NCBI GenBank assembly: GCA_024637215.1
Contig: JAGXFM010000075.1
Span: 1 to 51,382 of the forward strand
Origin: Sulfuricurvum sp.
GTDB lineage: Bacteria > Campylobacterota > Campylobacteria > Campylobacterales > Sulfurimonadaceae
DNA: 51,382 nucleotides
Direction of reading: 5' to 3'
Below are positions 16,026-24,137 of the stretch, piece by piece. A program made the translations under genes and the position numbers. Below the pieces are notes generated by a model. It searched no databases. It saw only the letters and a list, made by a program, of their open reading frames with translations, and was not told the DNA's origin. Positions within the stretch are counted from its first letter, which is position 1, and every line of letters begins with the position of its first letter.

Positions 16026-16642
16026 TAATCCATATTGAGTTTAGGCAGATGCCATTGTTTATAATACGCAAGAAGGCGTAAAAGGACTGCAAACCCAGCA
16101 ACGCTTGCAACTCCCCATGTAGTGAGCATATCCATTTGTACTAAAAGAAGAAGTAAAATAGAGACGATAATGGCGATAGAGCCGTAAAAATCACTGATCA
16201 GTACAGAGGGGACTTGATTGATCATCGTATCACGTAATACCCCTCCACCAACGGCAGTGAGGAAGCTCAGAATCATGACACCGAAGAAATTAAATTCTAC
16301 TTCGATGGCGAGCAGGGCACCTGTAATACTGAATGCGACAAGACCGATCGTATCACTAATGATAAAGAGCCATTGACGTTCCAGCTGCTCTCGGCGATAA
16401 AGTCGAAAAGCAAAGGCAAGAAGGATCGTTGTGATAACGGTGATAGCAGGATAGTATTCGTTAAACGCAAAGGGGGTACGCCCTAAAATAACATCCCGTA
16501 CGACACCTCCGCCCAAAGCAGTGAGTGAGGCAGAGATAATAAGTCCGAGTAAATCAAGATTGTTGCGCACCCCTACCAAAAAACCGCTCAGGGCAAAAGC
16601 TATAATTCCGAGAATATCGGCAGCAACAACAAGATCAAACAT
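16025..16642 (-). CDS. TRIC-like cation channel family membrane protein (UPF0126)
   Basis: The 205-residue protein has about seven membrane segments arranged as two repeats, each containing a GGG-V-RD motif (ALGGGVVRDVILG and AVGGGVLRDTMIN). This is the pattern of the bacterial TRIC/YadS family, trimeric cation channels related to animal intracellular K+ channels. The physiological role in bacteria is unclear. It overlaps the gamma carbonic anhydrase gene by eight bases and mtgA by one. Confidence 0.88.
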   Translation of the reverse strand: MFDLVVAADILGIIAFALSGFLVGVRNNLDLLGLIISASLTALGGGVVRDVILGRTPFAFNEYYPAITVITTILLAFAFRLYRREQLERQWLFIISDTIGLVAFSITGALLAIEVEFNFFGVMILSFLTAVGGGVLRDTMINQVPSVLISDFYGSIAIIVSILLLLLVQMDMLTTWGVASVAGFAVLLRLLAYYKQWHLPKLNMD

Positions 16643-17171
16643 TAGCGGTACGGTAATTCTCTTTGAAACTCACATAACGTGCAGCGGAGGCGTAAAGCTC
16701 GGCAACTTCGTCATCGGTAAGCTCTCGTACCACTTTAGCAGGGGTTCCCATAATGAGCGAACGGGGAGGAAAAATTTTATTCTTAGTCACCAGTGCTCCG
16801 GCACCGACGATGGACTCTTTTCCGATCACTGCACCATCAAGTATCGTTGCAGACATTCCGATCAAACAGGCATCTTCGATAGTACAGCCGTGTAACATTA
16901 CACGATGTCCTACCGTGACATCATTACCGATGATTGTTGGATATCCATCCGACATATCGTCACGTTTATGGTGGGTAACGTGAACCATACTTAAATCTTG
17001 GATATTGCTGCGATCACCGATAGAGATAGTGTGAACGTCTCCGCGCACGACGCATCCAAACCAGATACTAACATCTTCTCCCATTTTGACCCGTCCGATC
17101 ACATCGGCGGAATCGGCAATCCAAACGCGATCTTTTATTTCAGGGGTGTAATGTTGATAGTTTCCAACCAT
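16635..17171 (-). CDS. gamma carbonic anhydrase-family protein
   Basis: This 178-residue left-handed beta-helix (hexapeptide repeat) protein has the three histidines expected for a trimer-interface metal site: H64 in SMVHVTH, H89 in VGHRV and H94 in MLHGC. Many such proteins (YrdA/CaiE group) are annotated as carbonic anhydrase but some lack activity, so the reaction is not certain. No signal peptide is seen, so it is cytoplasmic, unlike the beta enzyme in the same gene group. Confidence 0.88.
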   Translation of the reverse strand: MVGNYQHYTPEIKDRVWIADSADVIGRVKMGEDVSIWFGCVVRGDVHTISIGDRSNIQDLSMVHVTHHKRDDMSDGYPTIIGNDVTVGHRVMLHGCTIEDACLIGMSATILDGAVIGKESIVGAGALVTKNKIFPPRSLIMGTPAKVVRELTDDEVAELYASAARYVSFKENYRTANV

Positions 17172-17183
17172 ATAAATCCTTGA

Positions 17184-19283
17184 TTAGCTTTCTTTAAATA
17201 AACGTGTTGTTAACTGTTGTACATAGTTCGGAGCTTGTTTTTTGACTGAATTATACACTTTGTTCGTGTGCGTTTCAACGATTTGATGGCTGTCGATACT
17301 ATTGTGCCCGTCATGGGCTACTTTAAGATAAGTTCCGTCATTTTGTAACTCATGGGCAAGGGCATTGTCCGAGGTTTGTAACTGCAAAATTTGGAGCAGT
17401 TTATTAGAGGCCTCTTCACCCGCTATCGGAGTCAAAAGTTCAATCCGTCGGAGAAGATTTCGCGGCATCCAGTCGGCACTGGAGATATAGGTTTGCGGAG
17501 AGGAATGTTTAAAATAAAAAATTCGGGCATGTTCAAGATATTTTCCGATGATGGAAATAACACGAATGTTATCGCTCATACCTGGCACTCCCGGACGTAA
17601 ACAACAGACACCGCGGATGATAAGCTCGATTTTAACCCCCGCTTGAGAGGCTTTATAAAGGGCGCGAATAATATCTTCATCGACGAGGGCATTCATTTTG
17701 GCGATAATAATCCCCTCACTTCCCATACGGGTCTCGTTATGGATAAGGGAGAGGATTTTCGGTTTGATTTGCGTCGGTGCCATATAGAGTTCATTGAGTT
17801 TCCCTTTTTTGCTGAATCCAGTCAAAAAGTGGAAAAATCGAGTCATGTCGTACGTGATCGCGTCATTACTCGTCATGTAGCTGATATCGGTATAGATGGT
17901 TGCGGTAGAGGGGTTATAGTTTCCGGTTCCCAAATGGGCATATTGTTTGAGTTTTCCGTCTACACGTCGGGTAATAAGGGCCGCTTTCGCATGAACTTTA
18001 AATCCGGTGATACCGTAAATAACGTGTGCTCCGGCGCTCTCAAGAGCTTTTGCCCACTGAAGATTATTCTCCTCATCGAAACGGGCGCGCAATTCTACCA
18101 TTACGGTAACTTGTTTACCCGATTCGGCAGCCGCAATCAAAGATTGAACGATAACCGATTTAGAGCCTGAACGATAAAGTGTCATACGGATGGAGACGAC
18201 GTCGGGATCTTTTGCCGCCGTTTGGACGAGGCGTACAACCGGCTCAAAACTCTCAAAAGGGTGAAAAAGGACGAGATCTTGTTTGTCGAGAATAGTATAG
18301 AGACTCTCATCTGAATCGAGTGGCGGAAGATTACGCGGTTTAAAACTGGGGCTTGTAAGATGGGCAAAATCTTTATTTCCGACCACTTGCCAAAGGGCTC
18401 CGAGATTGAGATAGGTTTGGAAACGGTAAATATCGTCTTTGAAAACATTGGCATGGCGGTTGAAAAAGTTGAGTAGATCATCATCCGCATGATTACTCAG
18501 TTCAAGGCGAACGATTTCCCCTTTTTTACGAAGTTTTAATCCCTCTTCGAGGATCTCCATGAAATCATCCGCCTCCTCTTCTTCGATCGCGATATCGGCA
18601 TTTCGGGTAATGCGGAATGCCGAGAATTTGATCAGTTCATAACCGGGAAAAAGATCTTGGATATGTTCGGAAACGATACTGCCGATCGGAATATAGATAC
18701 GATTGTCGATATCGACGAAACGAGGCAGTACGCGCGGTATACGGATAATACCGTAACGTTCGACACTCGGATCGTCTTTGTCCCGAAGTTTGACGATTTG
18801 TCCGAAACTGAGATTATTCAAATGGGGAAACGGATGGGTCGCATCGACGGCAATCGGGACAATAACCGGATAGATATGTTCTTTAAAATAGTTATCGAGG
18901 ATATGCTGTTGCTGAGAGGTTACTTCTTTATACGATTTAAAAAAGATCCCCTCTTTTTCCAATTTTTCCATGATTCCGAGTAAACACGCTTCAACTTCTT
19001 GTTGCTCTTTGTGTAAATAAGTACGAATTTCACGTAATTGATGCAGTGGTGTAAAGCGATCCGCACCTGAGACGTTGACCCCTGCGCTGAAAAGTTTTTT
19101 AAGTCCTGCAATACGGATCATGTAAAATTCATCGAGATTGGTTCCGTAAATGGCCAAAAATTTGAGCCGTTCGAATAAAGGGAGAGATTCGTCTTGTGCT
19201 TGTTTCAAAACGCGGGTATTGAACTGGAGCCACGAAAGCTCTCGATTGATATAAAGTGCTGGGTCTTTGTAATTATTAGGCAT
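17184..19283 (-). CDS. ppk1: polyphosphate kinase 1
   Basis: PPK1 reversibly transfers the gamma phosphate of ATP to long-chain polyphosphate. The 699-residue length is typical. N-terminal YINRELSWLQFNTRVL, the HPFESFEPVVRL segment, YAHLGTGNYNPSTA with the phosphorylated histidine, and FYFKHSSPQTYISSADWMPRN with the second active-site histidine are all present. In Campylobacter polyphosphate supports stress survival. It is divergent from the TPR gene, and the 68-base gap has TATAAT-like boxes on both strands. Confidence 0.95.
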   Translation of the reverse strand: MPNNYKDPALYINRELSWLQFNTRVLKQAQDESLPLFERLKFLAIYGTNLDEFYMIRIAGLKKLFSAGVNVSGADRFTPLHQLREIRTYLHKEQQEVEACLLGIMEKLEKEGIFFKSYKEVTSQQQHILDNYFKEHIYPVIVPIAVDATHPFPHLNNLSFGQIVKLRDKDDPSVERYGIIRIPRVLPRFVDIDNRIYIPIGSIVSEHIQDLFPGYELIKFSAFRITRNADIAIEEEEADDFMEILEEGLKLRKKGEIVRLELSNHADDDLLNFFNRHANVFKDDIYRFQTYLNLGALWQVVGNKDFAHLTSPSFKPRNLPPLDSDESLYTILDKQDLVLFHPFESFEPVVRLVQTAAKDPDVVSIRMTLYRSGSKSVIVQSLIAAAESGKQVTVMVELRARFDEENNLQWAKALESAGAHVIYGITGFKVHAKAALITRRVDGKLKQYAHLGTGNYNPSTATIYTDISYMTSNDAITYDMTRFFHFLTGFSKKGKLNELYMAPTQIKPKILSLIHNETRMGSEGIIIAKMNALVDEDIIRALYKASQAGVKIELIIRGVCCLRPGVPGMSDNIRVISIIGKYLEHARIFYFKHSSPQTYISSADWMPRNLLRRIELLTPIAGEEASNKLLQILQLQTSDNALAHELQNDGTYLKVAHDGHNSIDSHQIVETHTNKVYNSVKKQAPNYVQQLTTRLFKES

Positions 19284-19317
19284 GGTTTCTACCGATTTTG
19301 GTTTTAAGTTAACGGGA

Positions 19318-19329
19318 TTATATTATACT
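19318..19329 (+). promoter_or_regulatory. overlapping divergent -10 sequences between ppk1 and the TPR gene
   Basis: The sequence at 19318-19329 reads as TATACT (19324-19329) on the plus strand and as TATAAT (19318-19323) on the minus strand, about 20 and 35 bases before the respective starts. It could serve both directions, so the two promoters may compete. AAAGGA precedes the TPR-gene ATG. Confidence 0.4.
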
Positions 19330-19351
19330 TAGGTAACAAAAAAGGAACACT

Positions 19352-19939
19352 ATGGGTACATTTCAAATTTTAATGCTGGCGGCGACACTTTTTTTCGCAT
19401 ATCAGATCTATCGTCACGTCCAAACATTGGAAGATTCATCTCCAAAAAATGCCCAACCCGATATTCCTGAAACAACAGAGCTATCTACTTCGACATTGGT
19501 AGATAAAGCGGATGTCGCGTATGAGCTCGGAGAATTGGATAATGCCAAGAGTATGTTAGAAGAAGCGCTAACCTTGGAACCGGAAAATTCGGAGATTTTA
19601 AATAAGCTCGCCTTTGTTACCGCCAAATCGGGTGATCGGCTTAAAGGGATCGAATTGTATGAGCGCTCATTGGAACTTGATGAAAATGATGATTTGGCTC
19701 ATAATGCTATTGCTTCGTTGTACCGCTCTGAAAATGCGTATGAACGTGCCCAGGATCATTATTTAAAGGCGATAGAGATTGATGCCTCTTACGCTCAGAC
19801 TTATTATAACTATGCCAATCTTTTAGTCGATATGGGAGAGATTGAAGAAGCGCGAAATATGTACAAGCGCGCGTTAGATCTTCAAAGAGATTTTCCGGAG
19901 GCACGTGAAGCACTCTTGTCGTTGGGGAGTTATCAATGA
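19352..19939 (+). CDS. TPR protein with N-terminal membrane anchor
   Basis: The 195-residue protein has one hydrophobic N-terminal segment (about residues 4-18), a polar linker, then at least four tetratricopeptide repeats from about residue 50 to 190 (for example LDNAKSMLEEALTLEPEN and YERAQDHYLKAIEIDASY). TPRs mediate protein contacts; no enzymatic domain is visible. It overlaps the NYN gene by four bases (ATGA), which suggests a shared function or stoichiometry. Confidence 0.8.
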   Translation: MGTFQILMLAATLFFAYQIYRHVQTLEDSSPKNAQPDIPETTELSTSTLVDKADVAYELGELDNAKSMLEEALTLEPENSEILNKLAFVTAKSGDRLKGIELYERSLELDENDDLAHNAIASLYRSENAYERAQDHYLKAIEIDASYAQTYYNYANLLVDMGEIEEARNMYKRALDLQRDFPEAREALLSLGSYQ

Positions 19940-20676
19940 TTGATGATCAAGCCCGTCTTGCCGTCTTGATTGACGCGGACAATTCACAACCGTCTATTAT
20001 CGCAGGGCTCATGGATGAGATCGCCGCACACGGCATTGCCAGCGTCAAGCGGATTTACGGTGATTGGACCGATACCAAACTCAAGGGATGGAAAAATGTT
20101 CTTTTAGAACACGGTCTTCATCCGATGCAGCAGTTTGCCTACACGACGGGGAAAAATGCGACCGACAGCGCGATGATTATCGATGCGATGGATCTGCTCT
20201 ATACGAAAAACTTCGACGGCTTTTGCATTGTCTCCAGTGACAGCGACTTTACCCGTCTTGCTAGCCGTATTCGTGAATCGGGGATAAAAGTGTATGGATT
20301 TGGGGAGCAAAAAACGCCCAAAGCATTTATCGGGGTGTGTGATAAATTCATTTTTACCGAAAACCTTCGTCGCGATGCTAATCATAAAGAAGCTGCCACA
20401 GCGAAAATCAAACCGGATAATAAAGCTTTGTTGGCCTTGGTCCGTAACGCGGTCGAAGACACGACCAACGAAGCGGGATGGTCGTATTTGGGCTCCATCG
20501 GGCAAAATCTGATTAACAAATCTCCCGAATTCGATCCGCGCAGTTACGGGTATAAAAAGCTTCTTGATTTGATTGAGTCCTTAGGAGAGTTTGAATTCAA
20601 ATTTTCCGATCCCTTATCGGGTTCACAAGCGGTTCATGTAAGATTCAAGCGACATAAAAGGAGCTATGAAAAATGA
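19936..20676 (+). CDS. NYN-domain nuclease with C-terminal LOTUS/OST-HTH domain
   Basis: Residues 5-145 form a PIN-like NYN domain with the acidic residues D13, D15 (LIDADN), D77 (NATDSAM) and D102/D104 (VSSDSDFTRL), as in LabA/MARF1-type ribonucleases. Residues 160-240 look like a LOTUS/OST-HTH domain (VRNAVEDTTNEAGWSYLGSIGQNL, then YGYKKLLDLIESLG and a final HVRFKRH), which binds RNA, often G-rich structures. The order is conserved in many bacteria. The likely role is RNA processing or decay; the substrate is unknown. It overlaps its neighbours on both sides by four bases. Confidence 0.88.
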   Translation: MIDDQARLAVLIDADNSQPSIIAGLMDEIAAHGIASVKRIYGDWTDTKLKGWKNVLLEHGLHPMQQFAYTTGKNATDSAMIIDAMDLLYTKNFDGFCIVSSDSDFTRLASRIRESGIKVYGFGEQKTPKAFIGVCDKFIFTENLRRDANHKEAATAKIKPDNKALLALVRNAVEDTTNEAGWSYLGSIGQNLINKSPEFDPRSYGYKKLLDLIESLGEFEFKFSDPLSGSQAVHVRFKRHKRSYEK

Positions 20677-21395
20677 CAGTACGAGAGATTTATACCTATC
20701 TTGATGAACTCTCCCCTTTCGTAATACAAGAGGGATGGGATAACTCCGGTCTTTTGGTGGGCGATTTTGCACAAGAGATTACCCATGTCGTACTCAGTAT
20801 CGACATAGATGAAGAGTTGATCGAATCCATCCCCGAAAATGCCCTTTTAATTACTCACCATCCCATCATTTTCGGCGGACTCAAACAACTTCAGTTCAAC
20901 CAATATCCCGCAAAAATACTAGCGCCTATGATTCGTAAAAATATTACGAATATCGCTATGCACACCAACTTTGACCAAACCCATCTTAACGACTATGTTG
21001 CGACAGAGGTTTTAGGATATCCCATTATTGCCAAAGAGGGATTTGTCGCGTATTTAGGGGTTGATGAAGCGTATGAAACGTTTGCCGCCAAGATTAAAGT
21101 TGCATTGGGATTACCGCATACACGGGGGGTGAAATGTCATAATTACATCCGAACCTGCGCTTTGGTAACGGGTTCAGGTGCATCGTTGATGCGAAATATC
21201 GAAGCGGAGTGTTTTTTGACCGGAGATATCAAATATCATGATGCGATGGAAGCCAAGGCGCTCGGATTATCGATGATTGACATTGGGCACTATGAAAGCG
21301 AACGCTATTTTGGCGAGGTTCTAGGGGGGTATTTGGAAAAATTAGGATTGAGTGTTATAATTTCGCCATCTAAGAACCCCTTCACCTATCTTTGA
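20673..21395 (+). CDS. Nif3-like dinuclear metal centre hexameric protein
   Basis: The 240-residue protein belongs to the NIF3/YbgI family (also named GTP cyclohydrolase 1 type 2 homologue). Metal ligands are visible in LLITHHPIIFGG, the AMHTNFDQ motif and the late DIGHYESE. Members form hexameric toroids with a two-metal site; their cellular function is unresolved. In Helicobacter, as I recall, the homologue also directly precedes the zinc ribbon protein HP0958. Confidence 0.9.
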   Translation: MTVREIYTYLDELSPFVIQEGWDNSGLLVGDFAQEITHVVLSIDIDEELIESIPENALLITHHPIIFGGLKQLQFNQYPAKILAPMIRKNITNIAMHTNFDQTHLNDYVATEVLGYPIIAKEGFVAYLGVDEAYETFAAKIKVALGLPHTRGVKCHNYIRTCALVTGSGASLMRNIEAECFLTGDIKYHDAMEAKALGLSMIDIGHYESERYFGEVLGGYLEKLGLSVIISPSKNPFTYL

Positions 21396-21434
21396 GCTAA
21401 AATTAGGTAATCGTGTAACTCCAAAAGGAAACGT

Positions 21435-22160
21435 ATGAACAAACACCTTGAACAATTAATCGAGCTCTCTCATGTTGACAAAGAGATCGATGCATTTGAA
21501 CCACAAATCGAAGAAGCGAATCTTCAGTATGACGCTCTTCTAGCAAGTAAAAATAGCATCATTAATGAGATCAACGCTCTTAAACAAGAGATCAAAGATG
21601 AGCAAATTAAAAAACAGAAAAATGAGCTTCATCTTGCCGAACTCTCTGCAAAACTCGAAGAAAATGCTCGTAAAAGCGGTGAGGTTAAAACTGAACGTGA
21701 AATGAAGTCGCTTCAACTTGAAGAAGAGATTGCAAAAGAGCAAGTGAACTTTGCGAATGAAGAGATTGCACGTTTGGAAAAATTGATTGATCACAAGCAA
21801 GCTAAAATCGATGAGCTAGAAACGAAAGCCTCTGAAATCGAAGGGACTCTCTCTACCGTAAAAGCGGATGTTGATGTCAAATTGGCACGTATTGACGATG
21901 CACGTAAAGAGGTATTTACCCGTAAAGAGACTTTAGTCGGTGCGATGAATCAAAAAGGGCTTTCGTTTTATCAAAAAATCCGTCGTTGGGCTAAAAATAC
22001 CACTGCCGTTCCTGTACGTAATCAAGCGTGCATGGGGTGTTATATGGCCATCAGTGATAAAGTCTATTCGGACGTTATCAAAGGGGAAGAGATTACAATG
22101 TGTCCACATTGCGGACGTATTCTATTCCTTGAGCCGGTTTCTGACGCTATCGGTGCGTAA
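21435..22160 (+). CDS. coiled-coil zinc ribbon protein, FlgZ/HP0958-like
   Basis: This 241-residue protein has a long antiparallel coiled coil (about residues 5-165, rich in E, K and L) followed by a four-cysteine zinc ribbon: C199, C202 (ACMGC) and C223, C226 (MCPHC). Its Helicobacter counterpart HP0958 (FlgZ) binds the sigma-54 factor RpoN and flaA mRNA, linking flagellar transcription and translation. The neighbours waaA and Nif3 match the Helicobacter arrangement, which supports orthology. AAAAGGAAA precedes the ATG. Confidence 0.88.
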   Translation: MNKHLEQLIELSHVDKEIDAFEPQIEEANLQYDALLASKNSIINEINALKQEIKDEQIKKQKNELHLAELSAKLEENARKSGEVKTEREMKSLQLEEEIAKEQVNFANEEIARLEKLIDHKQAKIDELETKASEIEGTLSTVKADVDVKLARIDDARKEVFTRKETLVGAMNQKGLSFYQKIRRWAKNTTAVPVRNQACMGCYMAISDKVYSDVIKGEEITMCPHCGRILFLEPVSDAIGA

Positions 22161-23316
22161 CGTAGTATTCGACCTTTTTTATACTTTGGTTGCGACGATT
22201 TTTTACGTCGTAGCCCTTCCCCTTCTGCTCTTTTTTGCATTTAAGAAAAAATATCGTGATTCGATTCCTGCACGATTTTTTGGTATAAAGAATCCCCCTT
22301 TTCAACCTCATGATATTTGGTTTCATGTCTGCTCGTTGGGAGAAGCGAAAGCGATCGCACCGATCATTGAAAAGTTAGAGAATAAAAGGGTTGCTATTAG
22401 CGTGATTACCCATACGGGATATGAAGCGGCATCCAAATATGCGGCGCAGGTGAGATATCTTCCCTATGAGATGTGGCTATGGTTTTGGATTGAACGTCCT
22501 AAAACGGTAGTGGTACTCGAAGCAGAGTTTTGGTACTTATTATTTCGTTTGGCACGTGTTCGCGGAGCGCGGGTTATTGCCCTTAATGCCCGTATTAGCG
22601 ATCGAAGTTTTCCGAAATACTACCGTATGCGGTGGTTTTACCGGATATTATTCGCTCAATGTGACCGTATTTTTTGTCAAAGTACGGAAGATATGGTACG
22701 CTTTATCGCTTTAGGTGCGCGCAATGTTGAAGTAGTCGGGAATATTAAACTTTCCCAAAAGATCGAGGTGACAAAGCACTATCTGAAGCCGCAAGGGACA
22801 ATCATCGTCGCCGCAAGCACCCATGAGGGGGAAGAGGAAGCGATTGTGCGAGGATTTATCGCTTACCGTGTGCATAACCCCTCTGCGAAACTTTTGGTCG
22901 TTCCGCGTCACCCCGAACGGTTCGCTAAAGTTGGGGAACTGATTTCTAAAACGGCTCCGATGATGAGTTTGTCACGTTGGAGTGAGTCTCAATCACTAGA
23001 GAGTGATATTGTCCTTATCGATGCGATGGGGGAGTTAAACAACCTCTACGCCATCAGCGATGTGGCAGTTTTAGGGGGTGCATTCGTACCCATCGGGGGG
23101 CATAACCCTCTTGAGCCTGCGACATTCGGGTGTAAGATTATTAGCGGTGAGGAGATGTTTTTACAGCGTGAGCTATTCAAATATGTCTCGCATGTACAGT
23201 TTACATCATTGGAGGAGATTGCGGAAGCATTGAAAAATGCGGAAACATTGCCCCCTTCACAGATCAACGGAAGCGTTGATCTGCAAAAAGTATTAGATTA
23301 TTTAACGGAGAAATAA
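22153..23316 (+). CDS. waaA: 3-deoxy-D-manno-octulosonic acid (Kdo) transferase
   Basis: WaaA adds Kdo to lipid A precursor at the inner face of the inner membrane. The protein has an N-terminal membrane segment (FDLFYTLVATIFYVVALPLLLFF), the acceptor-domain motif PARFFG, VWFHVCSLGEAKA-like HDIWFHVCSLGE, and the donor-side AVLGGAFVPIGGHNPLEPA. Relatives begin with a few residues before FDLFY, so the GTG at 22153, overlapping the zinc ribbon gene by eight bases, is the best start (387 residues). A longer frame to 22054 would add residues unlike WaaA. No strong ribosome binding site is seen, so expression may depend on coupling. Confidence 0.9.
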   Translation: MRNVVFDLFYTLVATIFYVVALPLLLFFAFKKKYRDSIPARFFGIKNPPFQPHDIWFHVCSLGEAKAIAPIIEKLENKRVAISVITHTGYEAASKYAAQVRYLPYEMWLWFWIERPKTVVVLEAEFWYLLFRLARVRGARVIALNARISDRSFPKYYRMRWFYRILFAQCDRIFCQSTEDMVRFIALGARNVEVVGNIKLSQKIEVTKHYLKPQGTIIVAASTHEGEEEAIVRGFIAYRVHNPSAKLLVVPRHPERFAKVGELISKTAPMMSLSRWSESQSLESDIVLIDAMGELNNLYAISDVAVLGGAFVPIGGHNPLEPATFGCKIISGEEMFLQRELFKYVSHVQFTSLEEIAEALKNAETLPPSQINGSVDLQKVLDYLTEK

Positions 23317-23317
23317 A

Positions 23318-24055
23318 ATGGAAAAACCAAAAGCGTATAAGCTCCTAGCGGAGCAAGAGGGAATATCCAACTCTGAGGCCAAATCACTGATTGATCGCGG
23401 TTTGGTTTATGTGGGGAATAATAAGGTGATGATCGCACGGGGTGAAATCAGTGCTAAAACAGTGTTCATCGTCCAAAAAGTGGAAAAAGCACGTCCGATT
23501 TTTGAAAATGAGGATTTGATTGTTATCGATAAACCGGCATTTGTCAACTCCGATGAGATTGAGCGACAGTTCAAAGGCTCACAGCTTTTGCATCGTCTGG
23601 ATCGTGAGACAAGCGGTGTTTTGATGCTTGTTAAAAACGAAGAGTTTCGAGCCAAAGCGATTCAAGAGTTTAAAAAAGACAATGTTTACAAAGAGTACGT
23701 GGCATGGGTAGAGGGATTGGTAAGCGAACCGTTCATCATTGATCAACCGCTTATTACGGAGAAAAAAGGGAACAAAGCCTATACCAAGGTTGCTAAAAAC
23801 GGTAAACCCGCCATTACCGAAGTGACCCCATTGGAAGTATCGGGGAAAAAGACGAAAATTCAGCTCGTTATTCATCACGGACGTACACACCAAATCCGTG
23901 CGCATATGAAATACGCTCAACATCCGATTATCGGGGATGAGAGTTACGGCGGACGTCAGTCGAAGCGTGTCATGCTTCACGCGAAAAAAGTGACGTTATT
24001 GGGACGAACATTTGAAGCCCCTGAGCCGAAAGTATTTGGGCACTTCGGAAGTTAA
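23318..24055 (+). CDS. RNA pseudouridine synthase, RluA family
   Basis: The 245-residue enzyme has an N-terminal S4-like RNA-binding region (KLLAEQEGISNSEAKSLIDRGLVYVGN) and the catalytic motif LLHRLDRETSGVLML with the essential aspartate, then GRTHQIRAHM near residue 188. It converts uridine to pseudouridine in rRNA or tRNA; the site modified cannot be told from sequence. It starts one base after waaA and is the last gene of this run, as in Helicobacter. Confidence 0.9.
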   Translation: MEKPKAYKLLAEQEGISNSEAKSLIDRGLVYVGNNKVMIARGEISAKTVFIVQKVEKARPIFENEDLIVIDKPAFVNSDEIERQFKGSQLLHRLDRETSGVLMLVKNEEFRAKAIQEFKKDNVYKEYVAWVEGLVSEPFIIDQPLITEKKGNKAYTKVAKNGKPAITEVTPLEVSGKKTKIQLVIHHGRTHQIRAHMKYAQHPIIGDESYGGRQSKRVMLHAKKVTLLGRTFEAPEPKVFGHFGS

Positions 24056-24086
24056 TGCTCTAATTGTAATTGAAGAAAAAATTAAG

Positions 24087-24092
24087 TATAAT
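24087..24092 (+). promoter_or_regulatory. -10 box for ffh
   Basis: A perfect TATAAT lies 45 bases before the GTG start of ffh, within an AT-rich stretch. AGGAG at about 24130 is the ribosome binding site. Confidence 0.55.
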
Positions 24093-24137
24093 TCGGAAAT
24101 TTTATACACCCTGTAGAGCTATTATTTAGGAGTCAAA

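Noticed and set aside
16521-16895. plus-strand frame across the TRIC-like and gamma carbonic anhydrase genes
   Set aside because: It is antisense to two overlapping conserved genes and has no family resemblance.
22054-22152. extended start for waaA inside the zinc ribbon gene
   Set aside because: The added residues are an alternate reading of the zinc ribbon codons and do not resemble WaaA N-termini.
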